Source: Cyclina sinensis (Eukaryota; Mollusca; Bivalvia; Venerida; Veneridae). Taken from it: 64,000 bases of DNA. The stretch spans positions 9,155,535-9,219,534 of the forward strand of contig JAAONU010000009.1 of the NCBI GenBank assembly GCA_012932295.1. Direction: 5' to 3'. Under the pieces are notes generated by a model, which was not told the DNA's origin, did no database searches, and saw only the letters and a list, made by a program, of their open reading frames with translations. The translations under genes and the position numbers were made by a program. Positions 36,395 to 50,230 of the stretch are shown one piece after another. The number at the start of each line of letters is the position of its first letter. Position 1 is the stretch's first letter.

Positions 36395-38569
36395 ACATTA
36401 CATTTCTAATAATTTTCAATTTATCAGTATCATGTACTTTCTGCAAAAATCTATTCTAAAAAAATCTAAAATAATTTGGATTAAAACAGTCCTCTTTTTC
36501 AACTTACAGCTATTAAATGAAAAAGTATGACTTGTAGGTAAAAATGGCTAAATCATGTGAAGATTATAATGTAATCTATAATTTCCTGAACATTTAGATA
36601 TTACATTAAACAAGCAATAAAAATTGTACTATATTTCTCTACATTTTCATTCAATTAACATTTTTTACATGTACCCTAGAAAGTTTTGATTACCCTTAAT
36701 CTTCCTCAGATCTTAATGTTAGAATTTTAAGTAAATTGAACTTAAAATCATTGACAAAAGAACCCAAGAAAACCCATCAATACTTCATTTAAATTTAACA
36801 ATTGCCGAGTCTAAAAGCGTAAAAATATTATGTCACCAGTAAGGGTAGCTCTAGTATCAGCTTTTGGTTTATGACAGCGAAAAATGGTACAAGATAAAAA
36901 TCTTAATCTGTTATCTAATTTGACATCTTTCTAGTATGCCTTTAGTGTGAAATAAACATAAAAAACCATCCACATTTTAGTTATTTGACAATAACTGTAG
37001 ATGGCCCTATCTATGGCCCTAACCATGGCCTATCTGCCACCTTTATCATTACACTGCTGGTAAACGTTTCTGTTGTGCCTTTTACTTTTTATAGACCACT
37101 TTGAAATGATTACCAAATTAAGGTTAATAACACTACCATGATTGATAAACAGGTACTCTCAGTACATGAAAACAATCAGTGCATAGTAACATGAAACCTG
37201 CCTGTTTCTGTCGGGACAGTTTCTGTCAGATGACTCAGGTTATCACTGTTGTGCTTGCTTGAATTAACGGTCATATCACATCTGACTTATAACATTCTAG
37301 TTATTGAAATATTATTATATATATTATCATTATAACATTCCAGCTATAACTGATTCATATGTAACTGCTGCAATATTCCCTATTTCTATACTAACACTAA
37401 ACATTTTTAAATGACTCCCATTTTAGTATTTCAAGTCTTGCATCTGAAAATAGACAGCTATGAAAAGATATCCTGAAAAAAAAAAAAAAAAAACTTTCCT
37501 AGCTTGAACTGCCATCAATAACTGATTAAGAATTTTCAATTTGAGTATTAATTGATTTTAGATACTTTGTACTGTCTAATGATATTTCGCTAAAATTTAG
37601 TTGGTTTAACAGTTGAATAGAAACTAACTGGAAAATATAATGTTAAAACATATATACTTACCATTCTTACTTGAAATATTAACTATAGTATCTCACTGAT
37701 GGTGTTCGTAATGAAATCACTCATTTACATGGAAGAAATAAAAGCATGCACCAAAGACGAGTGTAAATAAATGATGAAATCTATTTAACCATTAGAGAGA
37801 ACTGAATGTTTTGTACTAAATCAATATGATAACAATAATGGATACCCTGAAGAATGTGAGAAAATTACATCGATTATTTTCATTTTTCTATAAATGATAC
37901 CCAGCGCAACATTAATTGTGGGATCGTTAATCAAATGCTTCACATCACAGACTAACAATAAGTTGAAGCTTTGATCAACATTATAAGGAACATTGATATG
38001 AGAGAGCTAAGATTGGGAATGTTTGTCCAGTGTAAATACAGGTGACTGCTGAAGACAGTCATTCATAATTCTTGTATATTTACTTTTTTAAACTTATTTT
38101 TTTATGAGTTTCCTCATTTTTTATTTGACTCTTCCTGAAAAGTTCACATGCAAAAAATGAAAGTGAAATTCACAAGATTACACAAATATAATGTCTCTAC
38201 TGTAGAACTATTTGTGTTATACATCTGAAGTTACTATGAGCTTGCATCAAAGTATTTGTGCAACACATGGTTTGAGCTTCAATACAGCTCAATACAAAAA
38301 TATAAAAGGTTTTTTATTAAACTAAAAAGAACATAAAGCAAACCTTCTGCACTTACCAATGTTTAAGAAAACAGTGGAAAAGAATGCTTAAAACCTGCCA
38401 TATATCTGGACATTTTATCTCAGAATTGCATATTTGGTTCTATAGCATTTTTCATTGCTAGCCAAAGATACTGGAAAGACTCATATCTTTTGTAGTAAAC
38501 TGTCATTAAGTACTTGATCACATTTCAAGAATTTAATTATCCTCATTTCATGGTAAAGTTCTTTCATCT
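36395..38569. other. Non-coding AT-rich stretch
   Basis: It includes a poly-A tract at 37479-37493. No exon, array or dispersed repeat was recognised. Confidence 0.45.
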
Positions 38570-39893
38570 CAGTACGCATTAAAATGTTGAACCCACTAAC
38601 TGCAGCCAGTGTCCATCTGTTACTCTATGCTCTCTCAGTAAGCATTAAAATGTTGAACCCACTAACTGCTGTCAGTGTCCATCTGTTACTCTATGCTCTC
38701 TCAGTACGCATTAAAATGTTGAACCCACTAACTGCAGTCAGTGTCCATCTGTTACTCTATGCTCTTCAGTAAGCATTAAAATGTTGAACCCACTAACTGC
38801 TGTCAGTGTCCATCTGTTACTCTATGCTCTCTCAGTACGCATTAAAATGTTGAACCCACTAACTGCTGTCAGTGTCCATCTGTTACTCTATGCTCTCTCA
38901 GTACGTATTAAAATGTTGAACCCACTAACTGCTGTCAGTGTCCATCTGTTACTCTATGCTCTCTCAGTAAGCATTAAAATGTTGAACCCCTAACTGCTGT
39001 CAGTGTCCATCTGTTACTCTATGCTCTCTCAGTACGTATTAAAATGTTGAACCCACTAACTGCTGTCAGTATCCATCTGTTACTCTATGCTCTCTCAGTA
39101 AGCATTAAAATGTTGAACCCACTAACTGCAGTCAGTGTCCATCTGTTACTCTATGCTCTCTCAGTACGTATTAAAATGTTGAACCCACTAACTGCTGTCA
39201 GTATCCATCTGTTACTCTATGCTCTCTCAGTAAGCATTAAAATGTTGAACCCACTAACTGCAGTCAGTGTCCATCTGTTACTATATGCTCTCTCAGTAAG
39301 CATTAAAATGTTGAACCCACTAACTGCAGTCAGTATCCATCTGTTACTATGCTCTCTCAGTAAGCATTAAAATGTTGAACCCACTAACTGCAGTCAGTAT
39401 CCATCTGTTACTCTATGCTCTCTCAGTAAGCATTAAAATGTTGAACCCACTAACTGCAGTCAGTATCCATCTGTTACTCTATGCTCTCTCAGTAAGCATT
39501 AAAATGTTGAACCCACTAACTGCTGTCAGTGTCCATCTGTTACTCTATGCTCTCTCAGTACGCATTAAAATGTTGAACCCACTAACTGCAGCCAGTGTCC
39601 ATCTGTTACTCTATGCTCTCTCAGTAAGCATTAAAATGTTGAACCCACTAACTGCTGTCAGTGTCCATCTGTTACTCTATGCTCTCTCAGTACGCATTAA
39701 AATGTTGAACCCACTAACTGCAGTCAGTGTCCATCTGTTACTCTATGCTCTCTCAGTACGTATTAAAATGTTGAACCCACTAACTGCTGTCAGTGTCCAT
39801 CTGTTACTCTATGCTCTCTCAGTAAGCATTAAAATGTTGAACCCACTAACTGCAGCCAGTGTCCATCTGTTACTCTATGCTCTCTCAGTACGT
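38570..39893 (+). repeat. 66-bp minisatellite, about 20 units
   Basis: Units of 66 bp (ATTAAAATGTTGAACCCACT, AACTGCTGTCAGTGTCCATC, TGTTACTCTATGCTCTCTCA, GTAAGC). Alternating CTGCAG/CTGCTG, GTAAGC/GTACGC/GTACGT and GTGTCC/GTATCC variants mark sub-lineages. The unit is a multiple of three, so one plus frame is open as repeats of MLNPLTAVSVHLLLYALSV. Small deletions near 38765, 38987 and 39349 break it into four ORFs (longest 39372-39956, 194 codons). The hydrophobic peptide is most likely a by-product. Confidence 0.95.
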
Positions 39894-39959
39894 ACTGAGA
39901 TCACTGCAAGTCAGTGCAGTAGGTGGAATGGCATTGATTGGAAGCCATACTCATAGCAA

Positions 39960-42800
39960 ATAAAATATGATAAAAGCACCATAACAGAATCGTTAAAGTT
40001 TAAAATGACAAACAAACTGGAAAAATCAATCAATCATAATCAATTTGAGGCCACCATAATCTATCTAAACAATGACAATGCAGTTATCCAATGATTATAT
40101 TTAGATATATACAGATCACTGCATCGGATTATCTGGTGTATATACAGACCTAATCCTTGATTTAACCAAGATTATTAATGCTTTACAATGAAAACAACAC
40201 ATATACTGACTGGGATTTTGTTTGTAGTTTTGGTGTGAACTTGAGAAATATCTTGCCCTAAGGTGATTAAAACAAAACAGTTCCATTTTAAAGGAAGAGG
40301 CACAAAGAGTTCAGACGGTAAATACTGAGTAAGCATTACAGTACATTGCCTTGTTATTTCATGAACTGATACTGAAAGAACTGTACAGTTTGAAATTTAC
40401 ATGAACTTATATACCTGTTAGAGCTAAAAACAAAGAGCTTTTCTGACTAACAAACTATTCATTAATGTTGTGTCTATAAGGAGACCAAAAAAAAATCAAA
40501 ATTTAACTTCATACTGATAAATTTTTCAGTGAAATTTTCAACAGCTTTCAAATAAATGAAGAAATGTTAAACAGTAACAAACAGTCTTTAATCTTAAGTT
40601 CAAAGCATGATTAGCAATATATCATGTATACTTCATTTGCTTAATTCATAATTACTGAACATCAATATCGTCATTCCACCTACATGCACAGTCAATATTC
40701 AAATCTTATTGATTATAATATTTATAAAAACTGGACTCAACTGTTGCATTTTTCTGGCAAGATATATATAAACTGTAAGACCAACCAGGGCAATTGCTGA
40801 ACTATTGAAGTACAATGAATGATTGTGAGAAGGGGCTGAACATGTTGACTGGTGAGAAGATAGTGAGAAAATACATCACTGACAACTGAAATTGAATGAA
40901 ACTGAATTATGACGATTACGTTGTTGGTTTGTTGACATCGTGAAAAAATGGTTTGTTAAAAATGGAAGTAGCACTTATTTCATGACGTTAAACTTTTCAA
41001 CACTGGTTAACAGTAATCTACTGAGTAGCTTCAAATTATCATGACGCATGTTTACCTAGTAAATCAGTTAATTGGGGATAATTGTCAAGGGCCACTGGTC
41101 ACAGTAGGCAATTTTAAGGGTTTATGACAGGTGTGAAAGTCTGCATTTGGGGCCGACTGGGGTTTGGGTATGAAATATTGACATTTTTATGAATTTGATT
41201 TTTTTGGGAAAATATCTGGCACCAAAATCAGTCTAGGAAGCTAATTTCAGTCAAAACCGACAAATTTTCAGTTTTTCAGAGCCCTGATTATGGGTAATGC
41301 CTATCCTGACTTCTCATCAAAATAGAATTCAAATTATCGAATGCTATTTCTATCACTTATATGATGTATAACATCTATTGCTTCAAATGAGACTTTGTAA
41401 AAAGATTCTGTTAAGATTTGCACTATCACAGAACAAAATGAGATGAAAATATTTAAATTCACTTGAATGGAAAAAATAGAAATTATTCAGTGCTATAGAA
41501 TTTTTTAAACACCTTTAGAGGAGCTGGTATAAAACATTAATTTGTAACTCAATTCAGTATACACAGGTATGTTAAAAAGTAATAAAACTAGTAATGAAAA
41601 AGTGTGGCTTTTACAATAGGTAAAGAATTACTATTCAATGTTATTTTCTCTTCATTACAAAGGTGGATAATCACGCGTAGAACCAAAGGTCTTTTTTTCT
41701 CTGAAACACAACAAGTAGTTAATATCTTTTATTATACCAAAAGTGTCTCAAATTTAAAAGCAATTACTGAAAGCAAACAAATAACCTAAAAACTAATTAC
41801 ACTCTTAGGGATCTTTGCTACATCAGAAATTCTTTTGAAGAACATATATTTTTTGTGACATTTTCTGTCTAATGTTGAGAGGATTATGTTTTACTGAGAC
41901 TTCAAACTGCCACAAAAGTTACAATATCCTACTTTTATTTTCATTTAGACTTCAGTATAAGTAAAAACAGTCACCAAAAAAATTAAATGTAATATTCTCA
42001 AGCATTTTAGACATTTTACCATACTGTAATCAAGTCAGCGTATATAAGTCCGTCCAGAAATCTAGTCTTTCTATATGATCAGCGCCCTTTCAGACTCTCT
42101 ATAACTTATGAAAATAACTGTCTTAGATCTTTCCCATGATGAATTCCTAAAGCAGTCTCATTAATTATTTAATTTGGAGAGAAGGTACTGATTTACCATT
42201 TAATGGGATGTTTATCAAATATTTAGTGACTGGGTACATGTGTGTTCAGTCTGATTATAGTCAGCACTGGTCCCAGAGTCAGAGACAACTGTCAACCTTG
42301 TCATACTTTAGACTTTAAAAACATCTATAATAGACTGAAAGCAATGACACATGAATGAACTTACAGTTTTGTGATAACAAACAACTTTTCATACTGTGAA
42401 GAAAGTGTCAGTCATGGCTTTGGTTTTGAAAACTTCAGTACAACTTGAAGTTTATATATTTTAATACAGTTCTGCAGCTTGTGTTCCGTTTAACAGTATC
42501 ATAACTGTACATAATAATTCTCCCTTATTTTTTACCTAGATCTAAACATCAAACTGTAAGACGGAATGATCAACATTTAATGATGCAAAAAAGATTACAT
42601 TCATATTTTATAGGCATTACCATATTAAGAAAAATGCTCTTAAAACTAATGGTAATATTTCATGGGAAATTCTTCAGTATTTTGAGAGGTTAAGAGTGAC
42701 AGTTTTATAACAAGACAAACAATGAGCAAAGCGAACTAGGATATAAATGTACTTTTACACATACTGCCGTAGAACTGTTGGTGGATTTATTAAGATCCTC
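39960..42800. other. Non-coding AT-rich stretch
   Basis: No exon or array was recognised. The segment 41100-41290 is less AT-rich and may be a remnant of an old repeat. Confidence 0.4.
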
Positions 42801-42811
42801 TGAGAGTGCAA

Positions 42812-42925
42812 TTTGCACTCATGTCACCTTATCATGAGTAGTTTGCTAAACCAATGCTCTTACCACTGACCCAAAGAATCAATTCCCTGACACATTTGTC
42901 AGAGGTTGTATCTATAGATTACAGG
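42812..42925 (-). mobile_element. SINE fragment, inverted relative to the copy at 43203
   Basis: The minus strand reads TACAACCTCTGACAAATGTG, then TTGATTCTTTGGGTCAGTGGTAAGAGC, split by a few bases from the sister copy at 43203-43262. It keeps the A-box-like part but not a good B box. Confidence 0.65.
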
Positions 42926-43202
42926 TCATTTCACTACCTCTACATGTTAGCTCTAGTTGTTTCTCTACACAGTAGAAAGTTGATTCACCACCCGTTTTAT
43001 TTCTATAGATGAATGATACTTTGCAATAACATAGCTACAATTAATGTTACTTAATACAAATTAATTTTTCTTTAATTAATGTAAATTTACATTTTTTAAA
43101 TCGATGCAAATTAGTATTTAATGCAAACAGGGCCTGATGCAAATTAATATTATTATATTATTATATTATTATTATATAATTATATTATTTAGTTCACCAA
43201 TA

Positions 43203-43425
43203 AATACAACCTCTGACAACTACCTCAGGGAATTGATTCTTTGGCCCAGTGGTTAGAGTGTTGGCATGTCACGTGGGAGATCAGAGTTCAAATCCCGCTC
43301 TGGGTTGTGTATTCTAAGATGCATTGCATCTTTCTATTACGGACTTTCATGTTCGTAAGATGGGGGCTCATCCGGCCCTGGATCGCTCACCTGAGTACTT
43401 TGGCTGTAGGTTTGCTGTTAAGCAG
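43203..43425 (+). mobile_element. tRNA-derived SINE joined to a dispersed repeat head
   Basis: The leader TACAACCTCTGACAACT is followed by an A box (TGGCCCAGTGGTTAGAGTG, 43242-43260) and a B box (AGTTCAAATCC, 43284-43294). The body runs into 'CGGCCCTGGATCGCTCACCT', which is also the head of the tandem-core repeat at 45380. The small ORF at 43241-43444 is the SINE itself. Confidence 0.75.
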
Positions 43426-43499
43426 TATTTCATTTTTTAATTGAAAATATATAAGTGCCTACAAACCAAATATGTAAAATATCAGTCAATAAATAAAGG

Positions 43500-44915
43500 C
43501 TCTATGACAGAAAGTAGTAATATCTATTATAAGCTATGGTGACCTTGATCTTGACCCAGTGAACTCAAACCCTACCCATGGCTAGAGGTCCATGCAAGGA
43601 ACCTATATAATGAATATCAAAGATATTGGTCTATAAATGAAGGCTTTATGAGGTACAGTAGATAAATCTATTTTTAGCCTTCGTGACCTTTAACCTAATC
43701 TAATAATTTGAAAAAGCTTGATAAAGCTTGCTTCATGCCAAATTTTAAAATTCTAGGCCTTGTGGTTTCAGACAAGAAGATTTTTAAAGATTTCCTTTTT
43801 TACATATTAAGGGCCCCCAGGGCGGGGAATATTTTGACCCCAGGGCCAACATTTAAACAATATTGGTAAAGGTTCTTTACACAATACTCAACACCAAATA
43901 TCTAAGGTCTACACCTATTTGTTTTGGAGAAAAATTATTTTTCATGTTTTTCCTATATAAATCTATGTAAACCAAAAGAACCCTGAGGCGTGGCCAATTT
44001 TGACCCAGGGAACATAATTTGAACAAACATGGTAGACATCCACTAGACAATGCAACATACCAAATATCTAAGCTGTAGGCATTGAGGTTTCCAGTAAGAA
44101 GATTTTTAAAGATTGCCTTTTTTACATATTAAGGGCCCCCCAGGGCGTGGCCAATTTTGACCCCATGGCCAACATATAAACAACACTGGTAAAGGTTCTC
44201 TACACAATACTCCACACAAAATATCTAAGGTCTAGTCCTATCAGTTTCGGAGAAAAATGACTTTTAATGTTTTTCCTATATAACTATATGTAAACCACTG
44301 GTAAAGGTTCTCTACACAATACTCCACACCAAATATCTAAGGTCTAATCCTATTAGTTTTGGAGAAAAATGATTTTTCATGTTTTTCCTATGTAACTATA
44401 TGTAAATTAAGAAAACCCTGGGGCTTGGCCAATTTTGATACAGGGGACATAATTTGAACAAACTTGGTAGACATCCACTAGACAATGCTACATACCAAAT
44501 ATCTAAGCTGTAGGCATTGTGGTTTCTGAGAAGAAGATTTTTAAAGATTTTCTATATAAGTCTATGTAAAATGAAGTGACCCCTGGGGTGGGGCCAATTT
44601 TGACCCCAGGGAAATAATTTGAACAATTTTTTTAGAGTTCCATTAGAGGGTGCTATATGCCAAATATCTAAGCTCTAGGCCTTGTGGTTTCAGACAAGAA
44701 GATTTTCAAAGTTTTTCCTTTAAGTTGCTATAGCAACCAGAGTTCTTGATGGAACTGAATTCTTTGAACAACTTTGGTAGAGCTTCATGCAAGTTTCATT
44801 TAATTTGGCCCCTTGGTTTCAGAGATGTCATTTGAATGAAAAGTTGAAGACGGACGGACGACAGACAAAGACTGATCAGAAAAGCTCTTCCTGAGCACTT
44901 TGTGCTCAGGTGAGC
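43500..44915 (+). mobile_element. Pearl-like element with tandem CCAATTTTGACCC core units
   Basis: Five to six degenerate units of roughly 150-270 bp. Shared words are 'CCAATTTTGACCCCAGGG', 'CCAAATATCTAAG(C/G)TCTA', 'GGCCTTGTGGTTTCAGAC' and 'AAGAAGATTTTTAAAGATT'. The right end has GACGGACGGACGACAGAC (44850-44867), then a hairpin, CCTGAGCACTTTGTGCTCAGG (stem CCTGAGCAC, 44888-44908), followed by TGAGCTCAAAA. Related copies are at 45380-45900 (plus) and 54955-55345 (minus). Confidence 0.75.
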
Positions 44916-45079
44916 TCAAAATTGATTCTAAAATAGAATCTTTCAAGATTTCTGTCTGATCCATTGTTCTAAAAAATACACAACACATTTCGTCATCATA
45001 AATGATGACTTTTCATCATAAATGATGACTTTCTCAAGAGGGGATGTGTTACAGTCTAGTGCACACTTACCTATAATTG

Positions 45080-45160
45080 TATAAATACAACCTCTGACAA
45101 CTGCATCAGGGAATCGAATCTTTTGCTCAGTGGTTAGAGTGTTGCTGTGTGTATGATTCT
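45080..45160 (+). mobile_element. 5' fragment of the same SINE family
   Basis: TACAACCTCTGACAACTGCA and an A-box-like GCTCAGTGGTTAGAGTG match the copy at 43203. The B box is lost. Confidence 0.65.
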
Positions 45161-45377
45161 GTTTTAAGTCAGCTAATAATCACAAGTTAGCCAATGTGCA
45201 ATAAACCCTGTAGTGAATCTTCTTAGTAGCAAATAGACTAGGTGCCAAAGAACATAGGTAGTGAATCTGTACAGATAGCAAACTGAAATGTCCTGTCTAC
45301 TCAAACACAGGCATGTACTAAATTGGAACACACTTGCTCTTCATGTCATTATTCATTAAGTAACTTCAAAAGAAAAC

Positions 45378-45905
45378 AAGAGGGCCCTGGATCACTCACC
45401 TGAATACTTTGGCTTTGGGTCTGCTGTTGAGCAAACGTCAGAAGTTCTTTTAAGGTTCTCCCTATATAAATGTATATGAATTCAAGTGACCCCCAGGATA
45501 GAGTCAATTTTCATCCAAGGGGCATATTTTGAATAAATTTGGTAGAGGACCTCTAGCTGACACTCTATGCAAAATATTTAAATTCTAGGCCTTGTGGTTT
45601 CAGACAAGTAGATTTTTTTAAGGTTTTCCCTATAAAAGTCTACATAAAATCATGTGACCCCCTGGGTACAGCTAATTTTGACACAGGGGCATATTTTGAA
45701 CAAACCTGGTAGAGGACCTCTAACTTGTGCTCAACACAAAATATTTAAGTTTTAGGCCTTGTGGTTTCAGACCTATAGACTTTTTTAAAGTCTTCCCTAT
45801 ATGAGCCTATGTAAAATCAAGTGACTCCTGGGGCAAAGCTATTAATGACCCAAGGTGCATTATTTGAACAAACTTGGTAGAGGATTTCTACCTCCTCTCC
45901 TGAGT
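45378..45905 (+). mobile_element. Pearl-like tandem-core repeat, truncated at its 3' end
   Basis: It opens with AAGAGGGCCCTGGATCACTC and has three units of about 165 bp (landmarks 'TCCCTATA(T/A)AA', 'ATATTTTGAA(T/C)AAA', 'TTAGGCCTTGTGGTTTCAGAC' split across units). It lacks the ACGG tract and hairpin seen at 44850-44915. Confidence 0.7.
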
Positions 45906-48333
45906 GCCAACTAATAAATTGGTCACTTCCTGAGAAATTAACTTTTAAGGACCCAAAATGCAAATTCTGCATTAAGGTGCTTGGTTAAAAATTTACAAAC
46001 CACACCAAACAAGCAATCTGAAATATTTACAAATAAACGAGCATTTTGTATAATTTCAGTAATGTTTCTTTATATTCTCACAGAGTATATATAGTATATT
46101 TTGTTGTAAATACACATTTTCTTCTCACTGGATTTATTTTTCTTCAAATTATGCCATATCTGCGGGCAAGCACTGTCACTGTAAAAATAATCCAGTTCAA
46201 GCAGCCAAAAATCGTATGATTACTACACATATCACTGAAAAATTATATCATTAAATTAACTTTATGTTATCAAAGTAAAGATTTTCATTGTTTAATTTAT
46301 TTGCTGTAATCTGTTAGCTAAATATTAATGTTAAGTTGACACCAAGTTGTATACTTGACAGATTAAAAGTTCATTTACAATTTACATGGACAGTACTATG
46401 ATGCATTTATAACTTGAAGTCAAAGTTCATATAATTTGACATATTAATAACATATAATTTGAAGCCAAGATCTGTTTAGGTTTGGACTCCAACAGTCATA
46501 GTCATATCTGGCTGGAGGGTATACCCTACCATACTTCCTGGAAAAGACCAGAATACTGTGTTCCCAACTTCAATGAGAACCAGCCAACTTTCTAAAGAAG
46601 CAAGCATTTTAAATTCATAATTACTGAACAATGCTCATGTAATAGCAGCAAAATAAGTTTGACATAATAAGTACTTTACAAAATAAATTTTAAAGAAATC
46701 ATCTGCCTAAAATATAGAAATGATAAAAAAATTATGCATGTCAGATTTTATTTGAAAACAAATATTTAATTTCATTTAACAAACCTTTTTTACAGTAAAA
46801 CTGTGCCATAAAACAAGCAAACAAAAATAAAGTGTGAAATTTCTCCTTATCCATTTTGAGTACATCTTTTACCTTGTTCTCTTTGTTTGTTCAGCAGATA
46901 CTCAATGACTGAACAAACAATTCTAAAGTAATTTTTACTAAAACTTAACGCCTGTACTTTTCAAGTCTAAATTACAAATACGACAGCTTAAGAGCTGTCA
47001 AAAGTGTATAATTACAAGTCCTTGTTATTGATATAACACTTCAAGCTCATTTTTACTTAGGTTGTCAACCAGACAGCTGGAATAATGTCAATAAAGACAG
47101 TTTAAAAGAACTTATTTGAGTATTTTATATCTATCAATATACTGCAAAATGATCTCACATCTAAAAGATACAAACATGCGCTCAGGTACCCATTAAGCAG
47201 CACTTAATATATTTTGTACTATCTAACCAAAATTTTATGACTGAAATACAGATCTGTTTTAATGATAATTTTTAGGCTGTATGTTACAGAAACAACCTTC
47301 AACCCTAAAAAAATCAATGTAAATAACTTTGGTTTCTAATTATTAAGCAGGAAGGACAAGATTTATGTTAAAGGCTTTTGTAAGTCTCTTGTTTATCACT
47401 CACTTCTACAAGACAGTGCATGTCTTTGTTAATCTATATGATCAACTGAAGGACACATCCATGCGCAAAGAAAATAATCAAATATTGATTTTAAAACAAG
47501 CAACACTTTCCATGACCCACTGAACATTTTGTGTCCTGTATAATTGAGAAGGTAAGATAGGCTGCCTTTTTGCTGTTCAGCAGCTAGAAGGTATATTTTT
47601 AAGAATTTTTAATAAATGACAGTCAAACATTTTGTTTTTCTTGTATCAAACAAATTTAAATAGAAATTAGAATAGAACAATTCTATTTTATTTAGCTCTC
47701 TGTCTGTCTCAATTTCATACACAGGCTTTGTTAGGTTTGTGTTTGACTCTAGCTTGTTTAACAACCTTAGGATGAATTCTGTTAATCCCCTCAAACATGG
47801 CGATCTAGAAGAGTAGACCAAACCCTTCGAAGACTGTAAGGTCTGTGATGAGGCTACATTATGTTTCTTCAGTAATGGAAAGTTCACAGGGCATAATAAG
47901 TCCACAAACTTACACATTGATAATTCAGACAAACACAGCGTCTGACTGTAAAACTTTAATCAAATATTACCTCTTCTTCTAAGAGAAAACTATACACATT
48001 TTCCTAACAAGAGTCAAACAGCATCTATTTAATAGAAAATTTCACACTTCTAAAACTGGTGGTTTAGGATGTTTCAGTGGTTGAAGTGATCTTTTTGAAA
48101 CTGCTAATAGAATAATATACTATGTCAAGTTACCTGTAAATGGCTGCTATATAGCATATCAATATCACATTTACATAAATTGTGAAATACTAAAGACAGT
48201 TTCATTTCAATGACAAACTAGAAAGAAATGAAGAAAATATGAGAAATTCTTACATCTTAGCTGTAAAACAATTATCTTATAATTAACAGTTGACGTGGCT
48301 TCTGTTTGTTAAACAGTCTGATTACAGAAAAAA
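45906..48333. other. Mostly non-coding; one weak exon candidate
   Basis: AT-rich. The only notable item is an open stretch on the minus strand at 47609-47940, which could be an exon (see findings) but lacks a convincing downstream donor. Confidence 0.4.
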
Positions 48334-50230
48334 CTAGAACTATCGCTGAATGCGATTCATACCCCCACCAATGTCCTTGACAGAAGACGACATGGAAAGG
48401 TGGTTAAGGGAATAACTTTAGTGGCACAAATACATATACATAAAAAGAAATTATCTCTGGTGAAAAAAACAAATTGTACAGGTAATAGTATAAATATATA
48501 TTGTCAAATCATGTTTGAAACAGTTACAAATAACCTTTCATTTTCATGAATATCTGTTCTAGTTTCAGAAACATTTAAGTATTAATGGTTATATCAGAAC
48601 ATTTTCTAAGCCTAAAAGGGGCATAACTTGTGTCATAATTCAACGGAATTGTAGAATTTTCGTCATCTGAGCTTGCTTGTAACCATTCATATAAATTTTA
48701 AGTTTCAAATAAATATCTGTTCTGGTTTAAGAAATATTATAGTAAATAAATTTAAAGACATAAAAATGGACATAACTTTGTCAAAATACAATACAAAGTT
48801 TTCCCCCCCCCCCCCCCACACTTTTTTTAGTTATGAAACTTGACCTGCATATCTTACTTGCGACACCTCGTATATATTTGAAGTTCCAAATGATTATCTG
48901 TTCTAGTTTTAGAAATATTCAAGTACATGTTAAAATTTCAGAACATTTTCTAAGTCAATTTTTGACCTTCAAGTGTGGCCTTGACCTTAAGCTGGCACAA
49001 GGGTAAGATGGGTTCTGCACATTGCCCAGTTGGGGTGAACATTTGAGTCAAGTTTGAAGAAAATCCTTCCATTAGTATAGAATTTATAGAGCGGACATGA
49101 CATACTGTCTAGTATTGATTGTAAGTAAATTAAGACTTAAAAAGGGGCATAACTTTGTCAAAATGCAATACAGAGTTATGAAACTTGACCTGCATATCTT
49201 ACTTGTGATACCTCATATATCTTTTAAGTTTCAAGCAAATACCTATGCTAGTTTCAGAAATATTCAAGTACATGTTAGAATTTAAGAATATTTTCTAAGT
49301 CAATTTTTTTACCTTCAAGTGTGACCTTGACCTTATACCGGCACAAAGGTAACATGGGTTCTGCACATAACCTTGTCGAGTTGAACATTTGAGTAAAGTT
49401 TGAAGAAAATTCTTCTATTAGTATAGGATTTATAGAGCGGACAGGACATATTGTCTAATATTTGATTGTATGTAAATTTGAAGACTTAAAAAGGGGCATA
49501 ACTTTGTGAAAATGCAATACAGAGTTATGAAACTTGACCTGCATATCCTAATTGTGACACTTCATATATATTTTAAGTTTCAAGCAAATACGTTTTCTAG
49601 TTTCAGAAATATTCAAATACATGTTAAAATTTAAGAATATTTTCTAAGTCAATTTTTGACCTTCAAGTGTGACCTTGACCTTAAGCCGGCAAAAGGATAA
49701 CATGGGTTCTGCACATCTCCTTGCTGAGGTGAACATTTGAGCAAAGATTAAAGAAAATCTTTCAATTAGTGTAGGACTTACAGAGCAGACACGACATAAT
49801 GTCTAATATTTGATTGTTTGATATTTGACCTTCAATTGTGACCTTGACCTTGAGCTGACACATGGGCAACATGGGTTCTGCACATCCCCTTGTTGAGGTG
49901 AACATTTGAGCCAAGATTAAAGAAAATCTTTCAATTAGTGTAGGACTTACAGAGCGGACACGACATAATGTCTAATATTTGATTGTTTGATATTTGACCT
50001 TCAATTGTGACCTTGACCTTGAGCTGACACATGGGCAACATGGGTTCTGCACATCCTCTTGTTGAGGTGAACATTTCAGCCAAGTTTGAAGAAAATCCTT
50101 CAGTTGGTATAGGATTTATAGAGCGGACACGATAATGGAGACGGACGGACGGACAGACGGACCGACGGACGGAGGCAACAAAGCGAATCCATTATAGCCC
50201 CCCCCCCCACATTTTGTGGTGGGGGTATAA
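48334..50230 (+). mobile_element. Dispersed element with ~345-bp and ~180-bp tandem cores and C-rich ends
   Basis: It opens AACTAGAACTATCGCTGAAT then CATACCCCCACC. It contains at least three units of about 345 bp (landmarks 'GGGGCATAACTTTGT', 'GAAACTTGACCTGCATATC', 'TTCTAAGTCAATTTTTGACC', 'GAACATTTGAG', 'TTTATAGAGCGGACA') and two shorter derived units at about 49800-50100. It closes with a GACGGACGGACGGACAGACG tract (50142 on) and a hairpin of CCCCCCCACA, TTT, TGTGGTGGGGG, ending GTATAAAA. The start (ATACCCCCACC) and end (GGTGGGGGTAT) are complementary. Poly-C at 48801-48816. Confidence 0.75.

Noticed and set aside
38584..39956. Hydrophobic repeat protein (MLNPLTAVSVHLLLYALSV)
   Set aside because: The frame is broken by small indels in several units, and openness follows from the 66-bp unit length.
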